From positions 1 to 63,670 of the forward strand of contig NZ_VSFA01000040.1 in assembly GCF_008119785.1 (NCBI RefSeq): a stretch of 63,670 bases of DNA, given 5' to 3'. Position 1 is the stretch's first letter; each line of letters opens with the position of its first letter. The position numbers were made by a program, and so were the translations under genes. A model generated the notes under the pieces. That model was not told the DNA's origin and did not search any database. It saw only the letters and a program-made list of their open reading frames with translations. Positions 56,997 to 63,670 of the stretch are shown here, in pieces. Origin of the DNA: Micromonospora sp. MP36. GTDB taxonomy: Bacteria > Actinomycetota > Actinomycetes > Mycobacteriales > Micromonosporaceae.

Positions 56997-57554
56997 ATGG
57001 CCACCACCAACGACCTCAAGAACGGCCTGGTACTCAACCTCGACGGCGAGCTGTGGTCCGTCGTCGAGTTCCAGCACGTCAAGCCCGGTAAGGGTGGTGC
57101 CTTCGTGCGTACCACGCTGAAGAACGTGCTGTCCGGCAAGGTGGTCGACAAGACCTTCAATGCGGGTACCAAGGTCGACACCGCGACCGTCGACAAGCGC
57201 ACCATGCAGTACCTCTACGCCGACGGCGAGGACTACGTCTTCATGGACCTGGAGACGTTCGACCAGATCACCGTCCCCGGCGGCACCGTCGGCGAGGCGG
57301 CCAACTACCTCCTCCCGGAGGCCGAGGCGACCGTCGCCACCCACGAGAGCGTGCCGCTGTACGTCGAGCTGCCGACCTCGGTCATGCTCGAGGTCACCTA
57401 CACCGAGCCGGGCCTGCAGGGCGACCGGTCGACCGGCGGCAACAAGCCGGCCACCGTCGAGACCGGCGCGACGGTCCAGGTGCCGCTCTTCATCACCACC
57501 GGCGAGAAGATCAAGGTCGACACCCGCGACGGCCGTTACCTCGGCCGCGCCTGA
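56997..57554 (+). CDS. efp: Elongation factor P
   Basis: A 185-residue EF-P, which relieves ribosome stalling at polyproline. Three domains of beta barrels are complete. The loop that is modified in other bacteria reads VKPGKGGAFVRTTLKN, with Lys at its tip, and GDRSTGGNKPATVETGATVQ in domain III is characteristic. Its last base overlaps the nusB ATG, so both are co-transcribed. Confidence 0.96.
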   Translation: MATTNDLKNGLVLNLDGELWSVVEFQHVKPGKGGAFVRTTLKNVLSGKVVDKTFNAGTKVDTATVDKRTMQYLYADGEDYVFMDLETFDQITVPGGTVGEAANYLLPEAEATVATHESVPLYVELPTSVMLEVTYTEPGLQGDRSTGGNKPATVETGATVQVPLFITTGEKIKVDTRDGRYLGRA

Positions 57555-57988
57555 TGGCCGAGGGTCCCAAGCAGCAGATGCCGGCGCGCCGCAAGGCGCG
57601 CAAGCGGGCGCTGGACGTGCTCTTCGAGGCCGACCTGCGGGACCGGCCGCCGGTCGAGGTGCTGGCCGGCTACATCGAGCGGATCGAGAAGCCCCGCCCC
57701 GAGCACCTGGGCTACGCGGTGGGCCTGGTCGAGGGCGTCGCCGCCCACCTTGACCGGATCGACGAGCTGATCGCCAGCTACGCCGAGGGCTGGACGCTGG
57801 ACCGGATGCCGGTGGTCGACCGCAACCTCGCCAGGATCGCGGTCTACGAGCTGCTCTACGTCGACGAGATCGACGACGCGGTGGCGATCAGCGAGGCCGT
57901 CGAGCTGGCCCGGCAGATGTCGACCGACGACTCGCCGCGCTTCCTCAACGGCATCCTCGGCCGGATCGCCGAGTACGCCACCCGCTGA
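57554..57988 (+). CDS. nusB: Transcription antitermination factor NusB
   Basis: A 144-residue all-helical NusB, part of the rRNA antitermination complex with NusE. ARRKARKRALDVLFEADLRD is the basic N-terminal RNA-binding part. WTLDRMPVVDRNLARIAVYE and DDAVAISEAVELARQMSTDD followed by SPRFLNGILGRI are the conserved ending. It overlaps efp by one base. Confidence 0.95.
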   Translation: MAEGPKQQMPARRKARKRALDVLFEADLRDRPPVEVLAGYIERIEKPRPEHLGYAVGLVEGVAAHLDRIDELIASYAEGWTLDRMPVVDRNLARIAVYELLYVDEIDDAVAISEAVELARQMSTDDSPRFLNGILGRIAEYATR

Positions 57989-58014
57989 GCGGCGGCATCA
58001 CCAGCGACGACGAT

Positions 58015-58046
58015 TGAGGGCCCGTGCCGGACGGCACGGGCCCTCA
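58015..58046. terminator. Terminator between nusB and bldD
   Basis: TGAGGGCCCGTGCC-GGAC-GGCACGGGCCCTCA, a perfect 14-pair hairpin between convergent genes, can act in both directions. Confidence 0.85.
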
Positions 58047-58061
58047 TCGTGGCGACAGCGG

Positions 58062-58550
58062 TCAGGACGCGAAGAAGGCGCGTGGGTCGGCGACCAGCAC
58101 GCCGTGCTCGGTGAGCCGCTCGATCAGGCCCGACGGCGAGGCGTCGTAGACGATCGCGAGGGCCCGCAGGTCGTCGGCGCGGATGGAGAGCACCCGGCCG
58201 TTGTAGTCGCCGCGCTGCTGTTGGATGGCGCGGGCGTACCGGGCGACGTACGCGAGGTCCTCGGAGGCCTCGTCGTAGAGCCGCTCCAGGTCCAGGACGA
58301 TCTTGCTGGTGGGCTCGTGGCGCACCCCGCTGCCGTCGGGCAGCAGCTCCGAGACGGGAACGCGGTAGAAGTCGGCCAGCTCCGCCAGGCGGGACACGGT
58401 GACGGCGCGGTCGCCACGCTCGTACGAGCCGACCACCACAGCCTTCCACCGCCCGTTCGACTTCTCCTCCACACCCTGCAGGGACAGGCCCTGCTGCTGG
58501 CGGATGGAGCGCAGGCGGGCGCCCAGCGACTTGGCGTATTCAGAGGGCAT
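58062..58550 (-). CDS. bldD: BldD-like developmental transcriptional regulator
   Basis: A 162-residue protein. The N-terminal helix-turn-helix (LRSIRQQQGLSLQGVEEKSN, then WKAVVVGSYERGDRAVTVSR) matches BldD, the c-di-GMP-dependent repressor of sporulation genes in Streptomyces. The C-terminal domain (LSIRADDLRALAIVYDASPS, LIERLTEHGVL) follows. The c-di-GMP signature in Streptomyces BldD, an RxD-x8-RxxD motif, is at most partly visible as RYARAIQQQRGDYNGR. The position opposite nusB and pyrR is conserved in actinomycetes. Confidence 0.88.
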   Translation of the reverse strand: MPSEYAKSLGARLRSIRQQQGLSLQGVEEKSNGRWKAVVVGSYERGDRAVTVSRLAELADFYRVPVSELLPDGSGVRHEPTSKIVLDLERLYDEASEDLAYVARYARAIQQQRGDYNGRVLSIRADDLRALAIVYDASPSGLIERLTEHGVLVADPRAFFAS

Positions 58551-58785
58551 TCGGACACTCCCAGTGCTGCTCGGGGTTCTCCCAGCTATCGCTACGGAGC
58601 GTGACGGTACGGGGATTGCGACACGGGGTCAAGTGGTCGTGACGTTACCGTTGGGGCAGCCGGGGGACTTGTCCCCATTTCACCGGCCTGACCAGGGGGT
58701 CAGTGCCGGCGACGGCCGGGCCGGTGACCGCTGGTAACGTGGCATGAAGCCCCGGTCCGGCCGCGCGCGGCCCGCCGGAAGACCA

Positions 58786-58833
58786 GACATCCTTTAACGA
58801 CCCGTCCCGTGAGGCGGGGAAGGAGGTCCGCCG
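58786..58833 (+). promoter_or_regulatory. Probable PyrR-responsive mRNA leader overlapping the pyrR ribosome-binding site
   Basis: Just before the pyrR GTG the leader reads CATCCTTTAACGACCC, then CGTCCCGTGAGGCGGGGAAG and GAGG. The hairpin CCCGTCCC-GTGA-GGCGGG carries a loop like known PyrR sites. TCCTT upstream can pair with AAGGA of the ribosome-binding site. This suits translational repression of the pyr operon by PyrR plus uridine nucleotides, as described in actinobacteria. Confidence 0.6.
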
Positions 58834-59417
58834 TGGCCTACCCACCGGCTGCCCGCACGTCACCGCCGCGACAACCCTCGGTGAAGGTGATCCTCACCGC
58901 AGCCGACGTGTCGCGGGTGGTCGACCGCATCGCCCACCAGATCCTGGAGAAGACCCAGGGCGCCGCGGAGACCGTGCTGCTCGGCATCCCCACCCGCGGA
59001 GTCCCGCTCGCCGGGCGCCTCGCGGCCCGGATCAGCACCTTCGAGGACGTGACCGTCCCGGTCGGCGTGCTCGACATCACGCTGTACCGCGACGACCTGC
59101 GCCGGCACGCCACCCGCGCGGTCGGCCCGACCGACCTGCCCGCCGGCGGGATCGACGGCAAGCGGGTGATCCTCGTCGACGACGTGCTCTTCTCCGGCCG
59201 TACCGTGCGGGCCGCCCTCGACGCGCTCAGCGACGTCGGCCGCCCGGCCTCCGTGCAGCTCGCCGTCTTGGTCGACCGCGGCCACCGGCAACTGCCGATC
59301 CGCGCCGACTACGTCGGCAAGAACATCCCGACCGCGCTCGCCGAGAGCGTCAAGGTCACCCTCGCCGAGACCGACGGCGGCGACGAGGTCAAGCTCTACG
59401 GGGGTACGCCCGCATGA
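58833..59417 (+). CDS. pyrR: Bifunctional pyr operon regulator / uracil phosphoribosyltransferase
   Basis: A 194-residue PyrR. VILVDDVLFSGRTVRAALDA is the PRPP-binding motif, and LGIPTRGVPLAGRLAARI and VGVLDITLYRDDL are PyrR-specific. It binds pyr mRNA leaders and also converts uracil and PRPP to UMP. The GTG at 58833 follows AAGGAGG. Its end overlaps pyrB by four bases; it leads the pyrimidine operon. Confidence 0.94.
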   Translation: MAYPPAARTSPPRQPSVKVILTAADVSRVVDRIAHQILEKTQGAAETVLLGIPTRGVPLAGRLAARISTFEDVTVPVGVLDITLYRDDLRRHATRAVGPTDLPAGGIDGKRVILVDDVLFSGRTVRAALDALSDVGRPASVQLAVLVDRGHRQLPIRADYVGKNIPTALAESVKVTLAETDGGDEVKLYGGTPA

Positions 59418-60340
59418 TCAGGCACCTGCTCTCCGGCGCCGACCTGGACGCGGCCACCGCCACCCAGATCCTCGACACCGCGGCCGAGATGGCCACGGTC
59501 GCCGGCCGCGAGGTCAAGAAGCTGCCCGCGCTGCGCGGCCGCACCGTGGTGAACCTCTTCTACGAGGACTCCACCCGGACCCGGATCTCGTTCGAGGCGG
59601 CGGCCAAGCGGCTCAGCGCCGACGTGATCAACTTTTCCGCGAAGGGTTCCAGCGTCGCCAAGGGCGAGAGCCTGAAGGACACCGCGCTCACCCTCCAGGC
59701 GATGGGCGCCGACGCGGTGGTCGTCCGGCACCCGGCCTCCGGCGCCCCGCACCGGCTGGCCAACTGGGTGGACGGCTCGGTGGTCAACGCCGGCGACGGC
59801 ACCCACGAGCACCCCACCCAGGCGCTGCTCGACGCGTACACGATGCGCTCCCGGCTGGGCCGGCTCGCCGGCCTGCACGTGGCGATCGTCGGCGACGTGC
59901 TGCACTCCCGGGTGGCCCGGTCCAACGTGCTGCTGCTCTCCACCCTCGGCGCCAAGATCACCCTGGTCGGCCCACCCACCCTCATCCCGGTGGACATCGC
60001 CCAGGCGCTCGCTCCCGGCACCGACGTCTCGTACGACCTCGACGCCGTTCTACCCGGTGTGGACGTGGTGATGATGCTGCGGGTGCAGCGGGAGCGGATG
60101 AACGACTCCTACTTCCCCTCGGCCCGCGAGTACGCCCGCCGCTACGGGCTCGACGGGCCGCGCCTGCGCCGGCTGCCCGAGCACGCGATCGTCATGCACC
60201 CCGGCCCGATGAACCGGGGCATGGAGATCACGCCCGAGGTCGCCGACTCACCCCGCTCCACCATCGTCGAACAGGTCGCCAACGGGGTCTCCGTGCGGAT
60301 GGCCGTTCTCTACCTGCTGCTCGGAGGGAACAACCGGTGA
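59414..60340 (+). CDS. pyrB: Aspartate carbamoyltransferase catalytic subunit
   Basis: A 308-residue ATCase joining carbamoyl phosphate and aspartate. VNLFYEDSTRTRISFEAAAK is the carbamoyl-phosphate signature. GSSVAKGESLKDTALTLQAM, GDGTHEHPTQALLDAYTM and MHPGPMNRGMEI complete the active site. There is no pyrI partner here. Both ends overlap neighbours by four bases. Confidence 0.95.
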   Translation: MIRHLLSGADLDAATATQILDTAAEMATVAGREVKKLPALRGRTVVNLFYEDSTRTRISFEAAAKRLSADVINFSAKGSSVAKGESLKDTALTLQAMGADAVVVRHPASGAPHRLANWVDGSVVNAGDGTHEHPTQALLDAYTMRSRLGRLAGLHVAIVGDVLHSRVARSNVLLLSTLGAKITLVGPPTLIPVDIAQALAPGTDVSYDLDAVLPGVDVVMMLRVQRERMNDSYFPSAREYARRYGLDGPRLRRLPEHAIVMHPGPMNRGMEITPEVADSPRSTIVEQVANGVSVRMAVLYLLLGGNNR

Positions 60341-61614
60341 CCGCGTACCTGATCCGGAACGTGAGCGTGGTCGGCGCCGCGCCGACCGACCTGCTGATCC
60401 GCGACGGCGTCGTGGCGGAGACCGGCGCGGGGCTTACCGCGCCGGACGCCACGGTGGTCGACGCCACCGGCCTGGTCGCCCTGCCCGGCCTGGTCGACCT
60501 GCACACCCACCTGCGCGAGCCCGGCCGGGAGGACGCCGAGACCGTCGAGTCCGGCTCCCGGGCGGCGGCGCTCGGCGGCTACACCGCCGTCTGCGCGATG
60601 GCCAACACCTCGCCGGTCGCCGACACCGCGGGCGTGGTCGAGCAGGTCTGGCGGCTCGGCCGCGAGGCCGGGCTGGTCGACGTGCAGCCGATCGGCGCGG
60701 TCACCGTCGGCCTGGCCGGCGAGCGCCTGGCCGAGCTGGGCGCGATGGCCGACTCGGCGGCCCGGGTGCGAATCTTCTCCGACGACGGGCACTGCGTCGC
60801 CGACCCGATGCTGATGCGCCGGGCCCTGGAGTACGTCAAGGCGTTCGACGGGGTGATCGCCCAGCACGCCGAGGAGCCCCGGCTCACCGAGGGCGCGCAG
60901 ATGCACGAGGGCGAGGTCTCCACCCGGCTCGGGCTGACCGGCTGGCCGGCGGTCGCCGAGGAGGCGATCATCGCCCGGGACGTGCTGCTGGCCGAGCACG
61001 TCGGCAGCCGGCTGCACATCTGCCACGTCTCCACCGCCGGCAGTGTGGAGGTGCTGCGGCACGCCAAGGCGCGCGGGCTGAAGGTGACCGCCGAGGTGAC
61101 CCCGCACCACCTGCTGCTCACCGACGAGAAGGCGGCCAGCTACGACCCGGTCTACAAGGTCAACCCGCCGCTGCGGACCGCGGCCGACGTCGCCGCGCTG
61201 CGGGCCGCGCTGGCCGAGGGCGTGATCGACATCATCGCCACCGACCACGCCCCGCACGCCGTGGAGGACAAGGAGTGCGAGTGGGCGTACGCCCGGCCGG
61301 GCATGCTCGGCCTGGAGACGGCGCTGTCGATCGCCCTCGACGTGTTCGGCCCGCAGTGGGACCTGATCGCCGAGCGGATGTCCCGCGCCCCGGCCCGGAT
61401 CGCCGGGCTGGAGGGGCACGGCCTCGACCCCGCCCCCGGCGTGCCGGCCAACCTGACCCTGGTCGACCCGGCCGCCCGCCGCGTCATCGAACCGGCGGAG
61501 CTGGCCAGTCGCAGTCGCAACACCCCGTACGCCCGCATGACGCTGCCGGGTCGCATCGTGGCGACCTTCCTGCGTGGCGAGCCGACGGTCCTGGACGGAA
61601 AGGCAGTCAAGTGA
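60337..61614 (+). CDS. pyrC: Dihydroorotase
   Basis: A 425-residue class I dihydroorotase. The zinc motif VDLHTHLREPGRED is near residue 50, ICHVSTAGSVEVLRHAKARG and VTPHHLLL supply further His ligands, and IATDHAPHAVEDKE the catalytic Asp. RIAGLEGHGLDPAPGVPANL is typical of the C-terminus. It overlaps pyrB and carA. Confidence 0.95.
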   Translation: MTAYLIRNVSVVGAAPTDLLIRDGVVAETGAGLTAPDATVVDATGLVALPGLVDLHTHLREPGREDAETVESGSRAAALGGYTAVCAMANTSPVADTAGVVEQVWRLGREAGLVDVQPIGAVTVGLAGERLAELGAMADSAARVRIFSDDGHCVADPMLMRRALEYVKAFDGVIAQHAEEPRLTEGAQMHEGEVSTRLGLTGWPAVAEEAIIARDVLLAEHVGSRLHICHVSTAGSVEVLRHAKARGLKVTAEVTPHHLLLTDEKAASYDPVYKVNPPLRTAADVAALRAALAEGVIDIIATDHAPHAVEDKECEWAYARPGMLGLETALSIALDVFGPQWDLIAERMSRAPARIAGLEGHGLDPAPGVPANLTLVDPAARRVIEPAELASRSRNTPYARMTLPGRIVATFLRGEPTVLDGKAVK

Positions 61615-62756
61615 CCCGCAGACGACCCGCGATCCTCGTGCTCGAGGACGGGCGCACGTTCCACGGCGAGGCGTACGGCAGCGTCGGGGAGACCTTCGGC
61701 GAGGCGGTCTTCAACACCGGCATGACCGGCTACCAGGAGACCCTGACCGACCCCTCGTACCACCGGCAGGTGGTGGTGCAGACCGCGCCGCACATCGGCA
61801 ACACCGGCGTCAACGACGAGGACGACGAGTCCGGCCGGATCTGGGTCGCCGGGTACGTGGTGCGTGACCCGGCCCGGATCGGCTCCAACTGGCGCGCCAC
61901 CGGCGGGCTGGAGGACCGGCTCGCCGCCGAGGGCGTGGTCGGCATCAGCGGCGTGGACACCCGCGCGCTCACCCGGCACCTGCGCGAGCGGGGCGCCATG
62001 CGGGTGGGCATCTCCAGCGTCGACGACGACGCGGACGGCCTCCTCGACCGGGTGCGCCGGTCGCCGCAGATGGTCGGCGCGGACCTCTCCGCCGAGGTGA
62101 CCACCGCCAAGCCGTACGTGGTCGAGGCGCAGGGCCCGCACCGGTTCACCGTCGCCGCGCTGGACCTGGGCATCAAGCGCAACGTGCCGCGCCGGCTGGC
62201 GGCCCGCGGGGTGACCACCCACGTGCTGCCCGCCACCGCGAGCATCGAGGACCTGCTCGCCACCGGGGCGGACGCGGTCTTCTTCTCGCCGGGTCCGGGC
62301 GACCCGGCCACCGCCGACGGTCCGGTCGCCCTGGCCCGGGAGGTGCTGACCCGGCGGATCCCGCTCTTCGGCATCTGCTTCGGCAGCCAGATCCTCGGTC
62401 GGGCGCTCGGCTTCGGCACCTACAAGCTCGGCTACGGGCACCGCGGCATCAACCAGCCGGTGCTCGACCGGGTCACCGGCAAGGTCGAGGTGACCAGCCA
62501 CAACCACGGCTTCGCGGTCGAGGTCCCGGGCGCGGCGCACGGCGCGGTCGTGCCCGACCAGGTGATCGACACCGCGTTCGGCGGCGTCCAGGTGTCGCAC
62601 GTCTGCCTCAACGACAACGTCGTAGAGGGGCTGCGGGCCAAGGACGTGCCCGCCTTCACCGTCCAGTACCACCCGGAGGCGGCGGCCGGCCCGCACGACG
62701 CGGACTACCTCTTCGACCGCTTCGCCGAGCTCATCGAAGGCGGAAAGAATGCCTAA
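61611..62756 (+). CDS. carA: Carbamoyl-phosphate synthase small subunit (glutaminase)
   Basis: A 381-residue subunit releasing ammonia from glutamine. The N-terminal ILVLEDGRTFHGEAYG and FNTGMTGYQETLTDPSY blocks are normal. The class I amidotransferase triad is in IPLFGICFGSQILG (Cys) and FTVQYHPEAAAGP (His, Glu). The GTG at 61611 overlaps the pyrC stop. Confidence 0.95.
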   Translation: MTRRRPAILVLEDGRTFHGEAYGSVGETFGEAVFNTGMTGYQETLTDPSYHRQVVVQTAPHIGNTGVNDEDDESGRIWVAGYVVRDPARIGSNWRATGGLEDRLAAEGVVGISGVDTRALTRHLRERGAMRVGISSVDDDADGLLDRVRRSPQMVGADLSAEVTTAKPYVVEAQGPHRFTVAALDLGIKRNVPRRLAARGVTTHVLPATASIEDLLATGADAVFFSPGPGDPATADGPVALAREVLTRRIPLFGICFGSQILGRALGFGTYKLGYGHRGINQPVLDRVTGKVEVTSHNHGFAVEVPGAAHGAVVPDQVIDTAFGGVQVSHVCLNDNVVEGLRAKDVPAFTVQYHPEAAAGPHDADYLFDRFAELIEGGKNA

Positions 62757-63670
62757 GCGGACCGACCTCAAGCACGTCCTGGTGATCGGCTCCGGGCCGA
62801 TCGTGATCGGGCAGGCCTGCGAGTTCGACTACTCCGGCACCCAGGCCTGCCGGGTGCTGCGCAGCGAGGGGATCCGGGTCAGCCTGGTCAACTCGAACCC
62901 GGCGACGATCATGACGGACCCGGAGTTCGCCGACGCCACGTACGTCGAGCCGATCACTCCCGAGTTCGTCGAGCTGGTCATCGCCAAGGAGCGCCCCGAC
63001 GCGCTGCTGCCCACCCTGGGCGGGCAGACCGCGCTGAACACCGCCGTCGCCCTGCACGAGGCCGGTGTCCTGGAGAAGTACGGCGTGGAGCTCATCGGCG
63101 CCAACATCGACGCCATCAACCGGGGCGAGGACCGGCAGCTGTTCAAGGACATCGTCGCCAAGGCCGGCGTACGCCTCGGCCTGGACGACCCGTCGTCGCT
63201 GGTGCCCCGGTCCCGGGTCTGCCACTCGATGGACGAGGTCCGCGAGACGGTCGGCGAGCTGGGCCTGCCCGTGGTGATCCGGCCGTCGTTCACGATGGGC
63301 GGCCTCGGTTCCGGCATGGCGCACACCGACGAGGACCTCGAGCGGATCGCCGGGGCCGGCCTGGCCGCCAGCCCGGTGCACGAGGTGCTCATCGAGGAGA
63401 GCGTGCTCGGCTGGAAGGAGTACGAACTCGAACTGATGCGCGACCGGCACGACAACGTGGTGGTGGTCTGCTCGATCGAGAACCTCGACCCGATGGGCGT
63501 GCACACCGGCGACAGCGTCACCGTCGCCCCGGCGATGACCCTGACCGACCGGGAGTACCAGCGGCTGCGCGACCTCGGCATCGCGGTGCTGCGCGAGGTC
63601 GGGGTGGACACCGGCGGCTGTGCCCGCCTGGTCGGTGCCCCGCCTGGGTACGTCGGCTACGAGGAGGGCG
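62749..63670 (+). CDS. carB: Carbamoyl-phosphate synthase large subunit, 5' part, with foreign 3' end
   Basis: Visible are the first ~307 codons. GSGPIVIGQACEFDYSGTQA is the standard start; NSNPATIMTDPEFAD, LPTLGGQTALN, IRPSFTMGGLGSGMA (ATP-binding glycine loop) and SIENLDPMGVHTGDSVTVAP follow as expected for the first ATP-grasp domain. After VGVDTGGC, where the family continues with NIQFAV, the frame reads ARLVGAPPGYVGYEEG. That is the conserved segment of ClpB/ClpC second AAA+ domains, not CarB. The break is at about base 63622. The gene starts eight bases inside carA. Confidence 0.9.
   Translation, partial: MPKRTDLKHVLVIGSGPIVIGQACEFDYSGTQACRVLRSEGIRVSLVNSNPATIMTDPEFADATYVEPITPEFVELVIAKERPDALLPTLGGQTALNTAVALHEAGVLEKYGVELIGANIDAINRGEDRQLFKDIVAKAGVRLGLDDPSSLVPRSRVCHSMDEVRETVGELGLPVVIRPSFTMGGLGSGMAHTDEDLERIAGAGLAASPVHEVLIEESVLGWKEYELELMRDRHDNVVVVCSIENLDPMGVHTGDSVTVAPAMTLTDREYQRLRDLGIAVLREVGVDTGGCARLVGAPPGYVGYEEG

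Overview
The window looks like a GC-rich actinomycete chromosome, most likely Micromonosporaceae (Micromonospora or a close relative). The reasons are the GC-rich codon use, frequent GTG starts and 4-bp ATGA/GTGA gene overlaps, and a housekeeping order (hisS, aspS, rarA, alaS, ruvX, mltG, aroE-C-K-B-Q, efp, nusB, bldD, pyrR-B-C, carA-B) that I associate with that family. No tRNA, rRNA or CRISPR array was seen. Genus is inference from gene order and protein resemblance only.

Layout. (1) 1-293: 3' end of gltX. (2) 303-5915, minus strand: a tightly coupled six-gene biosynthetic operon (radical SAM protein, archaeal-type S-adenosylmethionine synthetase, guanidinoacetate-methyltransferase-like enzyme, PhyH-type dioxygenase, FkbM methyltransferase, ATP-grasp ligase). 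(3) 6212-11134, plus strand: APC permease, formamidase, GPP34 protein, GNAT acetyltransferase and an HTH/zinc-ribbon/TPR protein. (4) 11177-20700: a wrecked mobile and defence region. It holds an IS3 element interrupted by a probable group II intron remnant, an ApeA-like HEPN gene, a frameshifted IS630, a broken PIN gene, a large unknown protein, an intact IS5-type element, IS5 and IS256 debris and the broken 3' part of a BTAD regulator. (5) 20998-26433: a trypsin-co-occurring (TRYPCO1-like) small protein followed by a 1660-residue fusion of trypsin-like protease, NACHT NTPase, helical repeats and a Rel-type alarmone synthetase. The 3' third of that gene looks like the normal chromosomal rel C-terminus in base composition, protein sequence and downstream context. 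(6) 26534-63670: mostly ordinary core chromosome.

The most interesting object is the protease-NACHT-Rel fusion with its TRYPCO1 partner. It has the make-up of a predicted conflict (anti-phage) NTPase whose output would be an alarmone-type enzyme. Its HD hydrolase dyad is lost and the basic ATP-site motif of the synthetase half is altered. It may be a genuine accessory architecture, a recombination between an accessory gene and the resident rel, or both. The second candidate is the biosynthetic operon, which has no product class that I recognise.

In the core part the genes form translationally coupled operons: aroE with mltG/ruvX, aroC-aroK-aroB-aroQ, efp-nusB, and pyrR-pyrB-pyrC-carA-carB behind a probable PyrR leader. 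The window's last ~48 bases no longer match carB but encode a ClpB/ClpC-like motif in frame, so the right edge should be checked for a rearrangement or an assembly artefact.
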